Shown: positions 35,943-44,059, numbered from the stretch's first letter. The stretch: DNA of 64,000 nt from Halobacterium noricense (GCF_021233435.1 NZ_CP089468.1:2466597-2530596); one strand, 5' to 3'. Notes: generated by a model not told the origin, from the sequence alone. A program made the numbers and translations.

Positions 35943-37559
35943 ATGGTAGACGCGCCGCAGACGGAGGAGGGCTGGTTCGCACTCCACGACTTCCGCACCG
36001 TGGACTGGGACGCGTGGCGGGACGCGCCCGAGCGCGACCGCGAGAGCGCACTGGCCGAAGCCGAGTCGTTCCTCGAACACCGCGAGGCGCTGGCCGGCGC
36101 GGACCAACGGCCCGCGGAAACGACGAGCGGCGAAGCCGCGAGCGACGCCGAAGCGGGCGACTCCGCGGTGTTCTCGATCACCGGCCACAAGGCCGACCTC
36201 CTGTTCGTCCACTTCCGGGAGACCCTGGACGAACTCGACCGCATCGAGCGCCAGTTCGAGAGGACGGCGTTCGCGGAGTACACCGAGCAGGCGCACTCCT
36301 ACGTCTCGGTCACCGAGATTTCGGGGTACACGAGCCCCGAGTACTTCGAGGACCCCGAGAGCGTCGACGCGGGCCTCCGGAACTACATGGAGGGGAAGCT
36401 CACGCCCGAGATTCCCGAGGACACGTACGTCTCCTTCTACCCGATGAGCAAGCGCCGCCAGCCCGAGCAGAACTGGTACGACCTCCCGATGGAGGAGCGC
36501 GCGGAGCTCATGGCGGGCCACGGCGAAGTCGGCAAACAGTACGCGGGCAAAATCAGCCAAGTCATCGCGTCCTCCGTGGGCCTCGACGACTGGGAGTGGG
36601 GCGTGACGCTGTTCGCGGACGACCTCACGGACGTCAAGGACATCGTCTACGAGATGCGCTTCGACCCCGCGTCCTCGAGGTACGGCGAGTTCGGCGACTT
36701 CTACGTCGGCCGCCGCTTCCCGCCCGAAGACCTCGCGGCGTACATGGCCGGCGAGGAAGTCCCGACGCCCGAGGACGAAGGCCACGCGCACGCCCACGGC
36801 GAGAGCGAGCACGCGCACGGCGAAGGCGGCCACGGGCATGGCCACGGTGACAGTCACGACCACGGCGACGGCCCTGACCACGGTGACGCCGACGGCCACC
36901 ACGACCACGGCGACGAAGAAGAGGAGAGCGAGGGCATCCGCGGCGAGCTCGAAGACCTCGACATCTACGCCGGCCAGCCCCACGGCGAGGACGTCTACGC
37001 GACGGTCCTCTACTCGGAGGCCGACACCGACGAACTGTTCGAGGAAGTCGAGGGCCTCCGGAGCAACTTCGACCACTACGACACGCACGTCAAGACCGCC
37101 GTCTACGAGGGCCGTAAGACGGATCGCGCCGCCGTCGTCTCCATCTGGGACACCGCCAGCGCCGCCGACACCGCCGCCGGCTTCCTCTCCGAGCTCCCCG
37201 ACATCGTCTCCCGCGAGGGTCTACGACCCTCGGAACGAGCGAGCGGCGACGCCGCGAGCCGCGCCGGCGGGGAGTCCGGCTTCGGCACGATGGGGATGTT
37301 CTACGAGACCAAGCCCGAGCACACCGACGACTTCGTCGAGAAGTTCGACACCGTCGCCGACGTGCTCGCAGAGATGGAGGGCCACTTCGAGACCGACCTG
37401 ATGGTGAACGTCGAAGACGAAGACGACATGTTCATCGCCAGCCAGTGGGCCTCCAAGGAGGACGCCATGGCGTTCTTCCGCAGCGACGACTTCGCCGACA
37501 CCGTCGACTGGGGCCGCGACGTGCTCGCGGACCGCCCGCGACACGTCTTCCTCGCGTAA
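35943..37559 (+). CDS. pitA: PitA: chlorite-dismutase-like heme protein fused to monooxygenase-like domains
   Basis: 538 residues. The first 265 form a chlorite dismutase/HemQ-type heme domain (EEGWFALHDFRTVDWDAW, SVTEISGYTSPEY, YFYPM-like FYPMSKRRQPEQNWYDL, ASSVGLDDWEWGVTLFADD). A histidine-rich linker covers about 278-325 and is made mostly of HG/HD repeats. Two ferredoxin-like ABM segments follow (about 335-430 and 443-538). This fusion is known from haloarchaea as PitA; a role in heme synthesis or peroxide handling is inferred from the family. A small insert near residues 425-444 carries a perfect palindrome at DNA level (37215-37231). Confidence 0.88.
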   Translation: MVDAPQTEEGWFALHDFRTVDWDAWRDAPERDRESALAEAESFLEHREALAGADQRPAETTSGEAASDAEAGDSAVFSITGHKADLLFVHFRETLDELDRIERQFERTAFAEYTEQAHSYVSVTEISGYTSPEYFEDPESVDAGLRNYMEGKLTPEIPEDTYVSFYPMSKRRQPEQNWYDLPMEERAELMAGHGEVGKQYAGKISQVIASSVGLDDWEWGVTLFADDLTDVKDIVYEMRFDPASSRYGEFGDFYVGRRFPPEDLAAYMAGEEVPTPEDEGHAHAHGESEHAHGEGGHGHGHGDSHDHGDGPDHGDADGHHDHGDEEEESEGIRGELEDLDIYAGQPHGEDVYATVLYSEADTDELFEEVEGLRSNFDHYDTHVKTAVYEGRKTDRAAVVSIWDTASAADTAAGFLSELPDIVSREGLRPSERASGDAASRAGGESGFGTMGMFYETKPEHTDDFVEKFDTVADVLAEMEGHFETDLMVNVEDEDDMFIASQWASKEDAMAFFRSDDFADTVDWGRDVLADRPRHVFLA

Positions 37560-37571
37560 ATTTTTGCGTCG

Positions 37572-37673
37572 GGGGTTCGCTCGCTCTGCTCGCGAACCCC
37601 GCTCGCAAAAAGTCACATAAAAAGGCCGCGCTCACTTCGTTCGCGCGGTGAAACGCCTCGCTTCGCTCGGCGT
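37572..37673. terminator. Three consecutive 11-nt-loop hairpins between convergent genes
   Basis: Three perfect hairpins lie in tandem between pitA and the aldo/keto reductase. They are 37572-37600 (stem GGGGTTCGC), 37626-37648 (stem CCGCGC) and 37653-37673 (stem ACGCC). Each loop is 11 nt of the form TC[G/A]CT..G[C/T]TC. A T run (AATTTTTGCG) precedes the first on the plus strand, and the sequence after it reads CGCAAAAAG, so the first could act as a bidirectional terminator. Confidence 0.55.
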
Positions 37674-37697
37674 ATGCTTCTCCGCGGTGGTTCGCTC

Positions 37698-38756
37698 TTA
37701 GTCAGCGGAGCCGATGAGCCCGGCTTCCTGCAGGTCTTCGCCGTCGACGCTCGTGCGGTAGTCCTCGTGGCTCATGCCGTCGAAGCGGTCGACGCCGAAG
37801 TTGTCCTCGTAGAGGTCCGCGACGCGCTCGCGCTCCTCGTCGCTGATGGCGGGCGTGTCGGGCGCGGCGACCCACTCGTCGATGTCGGCCTTCGAGCGGA
37901 ACGTCGGCGTGACGGTCGCAACCTCGTCGAAGCTCAGGAGCCACTGGATGGCGGCCTGGCCCATCGTGCGCTCGCCGTTCCGCTCGAGGAAGCGGAGGGC
38001 GTCGACCTTCTCCCAGCCCGTCTCGTACCACTCCTCCGGGCGGAAGCCGCGGTGGTCGCCCTCGCCGAGTTCCGTGTCGGGGGTGACCTGCTCGTTCAGG
38101 AGGCCCGAGGAGTGCGGGACGCGCGGAATCAGGGACGTGGCGGCGTCCTGCTCGCGGACGTACTCCACGAAGTGGTTGTGGACGTCCTGTTCGAGCACGT
38201 TCCCGACGTACTGTACGGAGTCGAACGCCTCCTCGATTGCCTTCTCGCCCTCCGCGAGCCAGCCGATGGAGGGGCCGAGCGCGACGCCGATGGCGTCCGC
38301 GCGGCCGTCCTCGCGGAGCTCGTCCAGCAGCTCGAGGACGTCGGGCGTGAGTTCGGCGACGTCCGGGTTGTGGAGCTGGAGCACGTCGACGTGGTCCACG
38401 CCGAGGCGGTCCATGGACTTCTCGACGGCGTCGCGGAGGTAGTCGACGCTCATCTCCTTCGGGAGTTCACCGTGGCCCGCCTGCGGGTTGTTGTAGAAGT
38501 CGTAGCCGACCTTCGTCGCGACGGTCATCTCGTCGCCGTGCTCGGCCAGCACTTCCCCGAGCAGTTCCTCGCTGCGGCCGTGGCCGTAGACGTCGCCCGT
38601 GTCGAAGTACGTGATGCCCTGGTCGAGCGCGTACTCGACCATCTCGAGGGCGTCGTCCTCGTCGCGGTCGCCCCACCAGTCGGTGCCGATGACCCACGCG
38701 CCGAACCCGACTTCGCTGACCTCGACACCGGAGTTCCCGAGTTCGCGATGTTGCAT
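37698..38756 (-). CDS. Aldo/keto reductase (AKR family, YajO/Tas-like)
   Basis: 352 residues. NADPH-dependent TIM-barrel oxidoreductase of unknown substrate. Catalytic Asp/Tyr in YFDTGDVYGHGRSEELLG, Lys in TVATKVGYDFY and His in VDVLQLHNPD. The C terminus carries the cofactor-binding TFRSKADIDEW. ATG 38756 is chosen over the longer frame. Convergent with pitA. Confidence 0.9.
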   Translation of the reverse strand: MQHRELGNSGVEVSEVGFGAWVIGTDWWGDRDEDDALEMVEYALDQGITYFDTGDVYGHGRSEELLGEVLAEHGDEMTVATKVGYDFYNNPQAGHGELPKEMSVDYLRDAVEKSMDRLGVDHVDVLQLHNPDVAELTPDVLELLDELREDGRADAIGVALGPSIGWLAEGEKAIEEAFDSVQYVGNVLEQDVHNHFVEYVREQDAATSLIPRVPHSSGLLNEQVTPDTELGEGDHRGFRPEEWYETGWEKVDALRFLERNGERTMGQAAIQWLLSFDEVATVTPTFRSKADIDEWVAAPDTPAISDEERERVADLYEDNFGVDRFDGMSHEDYRTSVDGEDLQEAGLIGSAD

Positions 38757-38919
38757 ACGCGCCAGTTGGGGAGACGCCCACTTAGCGGGTGCGGTTCCAG
38801 CGGGGTTCCCAGCGGGCGGAGTCGGCGTCGATACCGGCCCGCGAGCGGGTTCCGTGCCGATTCCGGGGCTTGCCGTCGGGACGGAAACCAATATCAGTGC
38901 CCGCGGCCGAGGTAGGGGT

Positions 38920-39831
38920 ATGACCAAGCGCCACGTCTCCCTCCCGGACGACGCGGAGGCGACCCTCCGCGGGTTCGTCTCGGAGGTGGACGACCGACTC
39001 GCGACCGCGAGCGGGCCCGACGACCTCGCGGACGCCGTCACGGAGACGCTCGTGGACCTCCACGGCGCCCGCGACGCCTACGAGAGCTGGCAGAACGACG
39101 AGCACGTCTCGCCGACCGAGGCCGCGCGGCTGGCGAACTTCGACCCGCGCAACGCCACGCTCGAATCCGAGTACTACGCCGAGAAGGACGAGGACGCGTT
39201 CGCGCGCTCGAAGCCCCTGCAGTGGCTGTGGCGGCAGTTCGACAACACGCCGCTGGCGGACAACGTGGCGTTCGCGCTGCGCTTCCGCAGGATGCTCGCC
39301 GACCACCTCTTCGAGAGTATCGGCGACGGCGTCCGGCTGTTCAAGGGCATCTCGATGACGTACGGCCACAACATCGAGATGGGCGACAACGTCGTCGTCC
39401 ACGACGACGTCCACCTCGACGACCGCGGCGAACTCACTGTCGGCGACCGCGCGAGTATCAGCGACGGCGTCCACATCTACACGCACGACCACGACGTCGT
39501 CGACCAGACCGTCGTCGAGAACTACCACACCATCGTCGGCGACGACGCCCGCGTCACGCAGGGCGCGCTCGTCCGCGCTGGCGTCCGCGTCGGCAAGAAC
39601 GCCGTTGTCGGGTCGCGGGCGGTCGTCCAGAACGACATCCCCGACCACCACATCGCGGTCGGGATGCCCGCCAAGAGCATCAAAATCAAGCCCGGCTGGG
39701 AGTCCGAAGCCGAGCCGGTCGACGAGGCAGGCGAGAACCGCCAAGCGGAACGCCGCCTCGACTACGACCGCCCCGACGACCTCGATTCTTTCGACGAATT
39801 TCAGCGCGACCTGAACCCGCCGGACGCGTGA
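38920..39831 (+). CDS. Hexapeptide-repeat acyltransferase (maltose O-acetyltransferase-like)
   Basis: 303 residues from ATG 38920. An N-terminal helical region (about 130 residues, FDPRNATLESEYYAEKDED) precedes a left-handed beta-helix of hexapeptide repeats. These include NIEMGDNVVVHDDVHLDD, ASISDGVHIYTHDHDVVD, RVGKNAVVGSRAVVQNDI and the closing VGMPAKSIKIKPGW. Such trimeric enzymes move acetyl groups from acetyl-CoA to sugars. The acceptor is unknown. Confidence 0.88.
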   Translation: MTKRHVSLPDDAEATLRGFVSEVDDRLATASGPDDLADAVTETLVDLHGARDAYESWQNDEHVSPTEAARLANFDPRNATLESEYYAEKDEDAFARSKPLQWLWRQFDNTPLADNVAFALRFRRMLADHLFESIGDGVRLFKGISMTYGHNIEMGDNVVVHDDVHLDDRGELTVGDRASISDGVHIYTHDHDVVDQTVVENYHTIVGDDARVTQGALVRAGVRVGKNAVVGSRAVVQNDIPDHHIAVGMPAKSIKIKPGWESEAEPVDEAGENRQAERRLDYDRPDDLDSFDEFQRDLNPPDA

Positions 39832-39911
39832 GAAAAGGGTCGGCTGAGTGAGTGCCACGGCCCGCACTGATGGGCGAAGGGCTGAATAGGCTCGCCGTGT
39901 TACGCCTACAC

Positions 39912-40157
39912 ATGGAATGGGGGTTGTTCGTGCTCGCGGTGCTGCTCGTGGCGGCGCTGCAGTTCGCCGTGTGGCGACGCCTCCAGAGTGAAGACGCCGG
40001 AACGCCGGGGGAGTCGGGCGTCGGCGACGGCGCTCGCTCGGGGAGCGGGCAGCCCTCGTCGGACGACGCCTCCAGCCTGCTGTGTCCGTCGTGTGGTGCC
40101 GAGAACGACGCGAGCTACCGCTTCTGCCGCGAGTGCGTCGCGCAACTGCATCCGTGA
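39912..40157 (+). CDS. Membrane-anchored zinc-ribbon protein
   Basis: 81 residues. One N-terminal helix (WGLFVLAVLLVAALQFAVW), a Gly/Ser-rich linker, and a four-cysteine ribbon CPSCGAENDASYRFCREC at the C terminus, placing the zinc domain in the cytoplasm. Resembles the haloarchaeal DUF7577 type (from memory). The stop overlaps the GTG start of the next gene (GTGA, 40154-40157), so the two are coupled. Confidence 0.8.
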   Translation: MEWGLFVLAVLLVAALQFAVWRRLQSEDAGTPGESGVGDGARSGSGQPSSDDASSLLCPSCGAENDASYRFCRECVAQLHP

Positions 40158-40864
40158 CGCGGGCGGTCGCAATCAACGTCGCGGCGAACACGAACCAGCC
40201 GGGGTTCCGCGGGCCGCTGCGCGCGGACGGGTCGTTCGTCTACGTCCCGATTCCGGAGAGTGAGCCGACCAACGAGCCGACGCCGACGTATGCGGACCTC
40301 GACTTTCCCATCGAGATTCCCGACGACCTCCGCCAGACGCCGGTCCACCTCGACCCATCGTTCGCGGGGTACCCGTGCTGCGAGCGCTACACGTACGGCG
40401 ACCCGCACGGCCTGAAAGCCCGCCCGCTGCTGGATCTCGACGCCGACGACCGCGTCTACTTCTACGCGACGCTCGACGCGCCAGCGGACCCAGCGGCGTG
40501 GATGGCCGACGACTGGGGGACCTACGTCATCGGCGAGTTCGTGCTCGCCCGCGACCCCGTGACGGGCGAGGCGTTCGAGGACCTGCCCGAGCGCGAACGT
40601 GCGGCGTTTGCGGGGAACGCCCACCTGAAACGCGACCCCTTCGACGCCGCCGTGCTGCTCGCTGGGTCCGACGACTCTCGACTCTACGACACCGCCGTCC
40701 CGCTGAGCGGCGCGCGCGGCGTCGACGCCAACCGCGCGGTCACCGAGTGGTCCAGCGACTCCGGGAACGGCCCGTGGTGGCGGCGGGCGCTCCGCTACGA
40801 CGACGCCGCTCACGAGCGCCTCCGCGAGTGGGTGCAGCGGGAGTCGTACCCGCCGGTTCGCTGA
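40154..40864 (+). CDS. Nmad3-family putative nucleotide modification protein
   Basis: 236 residues from GTG 40154. MTRAVAINVAANTNQPGFRGPL, then GSFVYVPIPESEPTNEPTPTYADL and the LDPSFAGYPCCERYTYGD patch match what is called Nucleotide modification associated domain 3 in Pfam-type collections (recognition from memory). The family was proposed from gene-neighbourhood studies of modified-base systems; no biochemical role is proven. Here the neighbours are a zinc-ribbon gene and a glutaredoxin-like gene, with no modification cassette. Confidence 0.72.
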   Translation: MTRAVAINVAANTNQPGFRGPLRADGSFVYVPIPESEPTNEPTPTYADLDFPIEIPDDLRQTPVHLDPSFAGYPCCERYTYGDPHGLKARPLLDLDADDRVYFYATLDAPADPAAWMADDWGTYVIGEFVLARDPVTGEAFEDLPERERAAFAGNAHLKRDPFDAAVLLAGSDDSRLYDTAVPLSGARGVDANRAVTEWSSDSGNGPWWRRALRYDDAAHERLREWVQRESYPPVR

Positions 40865-40896
40865 CGTTTACGTGGCTGGCCCGCCAACCCCCACAC

Positions 40897-41157
40897 ATGC
40901 TGGAACTGTACCAGTCCGAAGGCTGCCCGCACTGCGCGAAAGTCCGCGAGAAGCTCTCGGAGCTCGGCGTCTCCTACGTCACCCACAACCCACGGCTTCC
41001 GGGTGGCGCGGGTGGCGACGTCACGAACGAACAGACCTACGAGGAACTCCAGAACGGCGGCGAGGACCAGATTCCGTACCTCGTCGACACCGCCCGCGAG
41101 GAAGCGCTCTACGAGAGCGACGACATCGTCGACTACCTCGACGAACACTACACCTGA
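40897..41157 (+). CDS. Glutaredoxin-like thioredoxin-fold protein
   Basis: 86 residues. The dithiol motif CPHC lies at residues 10-13 in MLELYQSEGCPHCAKVREKL, followed by a cis-proline region QIPYLVDT and the GST-N-like end ESDDIVDYLDEHYT. Haloarchaea use such small redox proteins for disulfide exchange, often with gamma-glutamylcysteine. It starts 32 bp after the Nmad3 gene on the same strand and may be cotranscribed. Confidence 0.88.
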   Translation: MLELYQSEGCPHCAKVREKLSELGVSYVTHNPRLPGGAGGDVTNEQTYEELQNGGEDQIPYLVDTAREEALYESDDIVDYLDEHYT

Positions 41158-41186
41158 CGGCGGCGCAGCAGCTACTCAGTTCGATA

Positions 41187-41453
41187 TTCTTCGACCTCAC
41201 GAACGGACAGCGACAGAGCAGTCGCTGTCCGGGTCGAGTGTCAGAGAAGTGCGCCGACCGGGAGTGAGCAGTCCGCAGGACTGCGAACATCGGAAGACGC
41301 CAGCGTCTTCCGGGAATTGAACCAGAGTCAGACGTGCTCGCTCACGTCGTTCGCTGCGCGCGACTGACAGGGCTCAATTTCCCTCGCGCATCTACCGAGA
41401 TATCGAACGGCCAGCGACACAGCCGTCGCTGGCCGGTTCGAGTGTGAGAGGAG
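41187..41453 (-). pseudogene. tRNA-Gly 3'-end remnant split by a palindromic insert
   Basis: The sequence GTGCGCC.ACCGGGA (41249-41263) resembles the acceptor and T-arm end of the intact tRNA-Gly at 41454. It is interrupted by 46 bp and then continues as ATTGAACC (41316-41323). CCGGGA flanks the interruption on both sides (41258-41263 and 41310-41315). The DNA left of both copies is also duplicated (GATATTCTTCGAC../GATATCGAACGG.., then TCGAGTGT.AGAG.AGTGCGCC). So this is a degenerate tandem copy of the tRNA 3' region, not a functional tRNA. No integrase gene is nearby. Confidence 0.6.
41264..41315. mobile_element. Twin-hairpin palindromic insertion in the tRNA-Gly remnant
   Basis: 46 bp plus a 6-bp duplication CCGGGA (41258-41263 and 41310-41315). 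Two adjacent hairpins: GCAGTCC-GCA-GGACTGC (41268-41284) and GGAAGAC-GCCAGC-GTCTTCC (41292-41311). Size and layout match the insertion in the crotonase gene (53 bp plus 5 bp). The second stem is the same sequence as the stem of the hairpin in repeat copy R3 at 57.7 kb. Confidence 0.6.
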
Positions 41454-41524
41454 TGCGCCGTCCGGGAATTGAACCCGGGTCGCGGGCTTGGGAAGCCCGA
41501 GTCATACCACTTGACCAACGGCGC
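41454..41524 (-). tRNA. tRNA-Gly (anticodon CCC)
   Basis: 71 nt folding into a full cloverleaf. Acceptor GCGCCGT pairs with ACGGCGC, then discriminator A. The anticodon stem CGGGC / GCCCG closes loop TTCCCAA with anticodon CCC, reading GGG glycine codons. The T loop is GTTCAATTC. No intron, no encoded CCA. Confidence 0.95.
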
Positions 41525-41645
41525 GCGGGGCGTCTGCGAGTAACTGACCGCCCCACTTGAACGTAGCGTTTCGGGGAGTGGGCGCGCGTTCACAAATCCC
41601 GGGGGTGGAGTGGGTTTTAGTCGGCCGCCGCCGAACGACGAGACG

Positions 41646-42452
41646 ATGACTGCGCCAGACACGATTGCGCCGCTGGACTTGCGCTTCTCCGAATCGGAGT
41701 TGGCCGCGCGCCGCGACCGCATCCAGTCGTTCGTTCGGGAGACGCTGGAAGCCGCGGGCGCTGACCGCTGCGTGCTCGGGCTGTCGGGCGGCATCGACTC
41801 GACGACGGTCGCACACCTCGCCGTGGACGAACTCGGGACTGACGCCGTTCACGGGCTCGTGATGCCGGGCAAGGTGTCCAGCGAGCAGAACATGAGCGAC
41901 GCCGAGCGCGTCGCCGACGACCTCGACATCGAGTACGACGTCGTGGAAATCGACCCCGTCGTCGACCTCCTGACGGACCTCTATCCGCCCGCGGAGGGCG
42001 ACCAGCTCGCCGTCGGGAACGCGCGGGCGCGAACGCGCGCCGTGCTCAACTACCTCGTCGCCAACTACGAGAACGCCGTCGTGCTCGGCACCGGCAACCG
42101 CACGGAAGCGCTGGCGGGCTACTTCACGAAGTACGGCGACGGCGCGGTCGACTGTCACCCCATCGGGAACCTCTACAAGATGCAGGTGCGCCAGCTCGCG
42201 CGCGACCTCGGCGTCGAGGAGGACCTCGTGACGAAGACGCCGACCGCGGAATTGTGGGCCGACCAGACGGACGAGGCGGAACTCGGCGTCGACTACGACA
42301 CCATCGACGCGGTGCTGGCGCTCCACGTCGACGGGAACGTCCCGGCGGGCGCGACGGCCGACCACCTCGGGATTCCGGACGGCGCCGTGGAGACGGTGCG
42401 CGGGCTCTACGAGCGTAGCAAGCACAAGCGCGCGGTGCCGCCGACGCCCTAA
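41646..42452 (+). CDS. nadE: NH3-dependent NAD+ synthetase
   Basis: 268 residues. Last step of NAD synthesis: amidation of deamido-NAD using ATP and ammonia. The PP-loop is LGLSGGIDSTTVA (47-52 core). Other family blocks: GKVSSEQNMSDAERVA, GTGNRTEALAGYFTKYGDGAVD and HPIGNLYKMQVRQLARDLG. No glutaminase domain is fused. The TAA stop overlaps the stop of the broken crotonase gene (CTAA, 42449-42452). Confidence 0.94.
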   Translation: MTAPDTIAPLDLRFSESELAARRDRIQSFVRETLEAAGADRCVLGLSGGIDSTTVAHLAVDELGTDAVHGLVMPGKVSSEQNMSDAERVADDLDIEYDVVEIDPVVDLLTDLYPPAEGDQLAVGNARARTRAVLNYLVANYENAVVLGTGNRTEALAGYFTKYGDGAVDCHPIGNLYKMQVRQLARDLGVEEDLVTKTPTAELWADQTDEAELGVDYDTIDAVLALHVDGNVPAGATADHLGIPDGAVETVRGLYERSKHKRAVPPTP

Positions 42453-43187
42453 GTCTCGAACGGCCCGTCGGCCAGGAGGCGGGCGAACGCGTCGGCTTCC
42501 GCCCGGTCAGAAGATTCGCGGTCGGCTTCCGAGGTGAGCAAGCCGGCGAGTTCGCCGAGGGCAGCCGGGTCGTTGGCCGCGATTTCGTCCACGATCGTTC
42601 GCGGGTTCTCGACGATTCTGGAGACCAGACCGATGTCGCGGGCGGTCTCGGCGTCGATGGTGCGCCCGGACAGCGAGAGGTCCGCAGCGTGTGTGGACCC
42701 GACCGCGGCGGGGAGCCGACGGGTGCCACCCCACGCGCCGAACACGCCGAGCGAGACGCCGGGTTCGGCGAACGTCGCCGCCGGCGTGCAGACGCGGATG
42801 TCGCAGGCGAGCGCGAGTTCGACGCCGTCGTCAGAACGCGATGCGTTCTGACTGGCTCGCGAGAGCTTTGCTCTCGCGAACGCCACCACGTGCCGCGCCG
42901 TCCACCCCCGCAACGACGACGCTGTCCGCGTCCTCGATGGCGTTCATCGTACGCTAGCCGCGGCGCGCGAACGCCTCGCCGCAAGGCCCATCGAGACCGT
43001 GGACGGTATCGAGGTCGGCACCCGCACAGAACGCGTCCCCAGCGCCGTGGACGTACACGACCGGCTGGTCGGCGTCCGTCACGCCCTCGCGGAGGCCGTC
43101 GAGTGCCTGCGGCGTGAGCGCGTTCCGGGCGGCCGGCCGGTCGAGGGTCACCACGCGGACGGCCTCGTCGGCTTCCACGCGAAGCAT
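42449..43187 (-). pseudogene. Enoyl-CoA hydratase/isomerase family gene, broken
   Basis: Two parts of a crotonase are visible. The 5' part reads MLRVEADEAVRVVTLDRPAARNAL and GAGDAFCAGADLDTVHG, and the 3' part VELALACDIRVCTPAATF to the stop. Two lesions separate them: an in-frame TAG at 42954-42956 (a CAG Gln in relatives is likely), and a 58-bp insertion at 42827-42884 that shifts the frame. Deleting the 58 bp rejoins GAARGG to VELALACD in one frame. Normal length would be about 230 residues for this beta-oxidation-type enzyme. Confidence 0.85.
42827..42884. mobile_element. Twin-hairpin palindromic insertion in the crotonase gene
   Basis: A 53-bp insert plus a 5-bp duplication ACGCC (42822-42826 and 42880-42884). 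It consists of two adjacent perfect 10-bp hairpins. The first is GTCAGAACGC-GAT-GCGTTCTGAC (42830-42852), the second TCGCGAGAGC-TTT-GCTCTCGCGA (42857-42879). Because removing it restores the local reading frame and it is bounded by a short direct repeat, it behaves like a tiny transposed element. It encodes no protein. Confidence 0.7.
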
Positions 43188-43246
43188 ACCGGACCGTGGC
43201 GGTGGTTTCCAAAGGTCTTTGCCGTTCCCGCCGCTACCTTCGGTCG

Positions 43247-43909
43247 ATGGAGGAGGCCGAGCAGGCGCGGGCTGCCACCCGGGACGCCGTCGCGGACATC
43301 GAACCCGACGGCCTCCGGGTGGTCATCGACGACCACGTCGCGTCGTCCTCGATGCTCCCCGGCGTACTCACGATGCTGAGCGCCCGCGTCGTCGACGGCT
43401 CAGTCGACGACGACGCGGTGACGCGACGAGCGGCGGGCGTCCAGCTCATCTACGAGGGACTGCGCACGACGCGGGACCTCGTCACCGAGGAGCCGTGGGC
43501 GGACACCGACGAACAGGACCCTAGCGACGACCTCGACGTGCTCGCTGCGGACGTGCTCGTCGCGCGTGGCTTCCGGCTGCTCGCGCGCACCGAGGCCGCC
43601 GGGCACGCGGTCCAGACAGTCCGCGAGTTCGGCCGCCAACAGACCGACGAACAGGAGGGGCGGACGTCGGCGTCGCGCTCGCTTGAATCGAACGTCTTCG
43701 AACTCGCGGCCATCGCGGGCGGCACCGCGGCGGGCGGCGAGACGCCGGTCGCGCTCCGCCAGTACGTCGTCGGCCTCGCGGACAACGCGGCCGTCCCGCT
43801 GCCGGGCGCGGGCGACGCGCTCCCCGAGGAAGTCGAGGACGTGATGGCGAGAGTCGGCAGCCGGCAGGGGGACGAACGGGTCAGCCCGACGTCGACTGCG
43901 GACCGCTGA
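43247..43909 (+). CDS. Haloarchaeal protein related to polyprenyl synthetases (DUF7114-like)
   Basis: 220 residues, all-helical and acidic. LPGVLTMLSARVVDG, RRAAGVQLIYEGLRTTRDLV and LAADVLVARGFRLLARTEAAGHAVQTV follow the helical pattern of trans-prenyltransferases, but no DDxxD catalytic motif survives, so synthase activity is unlikely. The resemblance is to a haloarchaeal family catalogued as DUF7114 (from memory). It ends 44 bp before the tRNA-Thr gene. Confidence 0.65.
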   Translation: MEEAEQARAATRDAVADIEPDGLRVVIDDHVASSSMLPGVLTMLSARVVDGSVDDDAVTRRAAGVQLIYEGLRTTRDLVTEEPWADTDEQDPSDDLDVLAADVLVARGFRLLARTEAAGHAVQTVREFGRQQTDEQEGRTSASRSLESNVFELAAIAGGTAAGGETPVALRQYVVGLADNAAVPLPGAGDALPEEVEDVMARVGSRQGDERVSPTSTADR

Positions 43910-43953
43910 ATCGAAACTCATAAAGAAGTCCTCGTGCCTTCATACGAATGCGT

Positions 43954-44025
43954 GCCTGGGTAGCTTAGCGGTAAAGCGCGTCCTTGGTAAGGACGAGACC
44001 GCGGGTTCAATTCCCGCCCTAGGCT
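43954..44025 (+). tRNA. tRNA-Thr (anticodon GGT)
   Basis: 72 nt cloverleaf. Acceptor GCCTGGG pairs with CCTAGGC (one G-T), discriminator T. The D arm is TAGCTTAGCGGTAAAGC. Anticodon stem CGTCC / GGACG closes loop TTGGTAA with anticodon GGT, reading ACC/ACU threonine. T arm GCGGG TTCAATT CCCGC. No intron. Confidence 0.96.
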
Positions 44026-44059
44026 CTTCTTCCGAGCGATTCACCGAGTAGCGCTGTGG

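Noticed and set aside
37211-37258. 7-bp direct repeats (CCGCGAG) around the PitA palindrome as a target duplication
   Set aside because: The spacing between the copies is 41 bp, not a multiple of three. Simple excision would break the frame of an intact gene; the repeats may be chance in GC-rich DNA.
41187-41453. A second functional tRNA-Gly
   Set aside because: Only the 3' acceptor/T-arm part is recognisable, and it is interrupted. No anticodon arm or D arm exists.
42449-43187. Two separate small proteins instead of one broken crotonase
   Set aside because: Each half carries only part of the crotonase fold. The 58-bp insertion with direct repeats and the single TAG explain the split fully.
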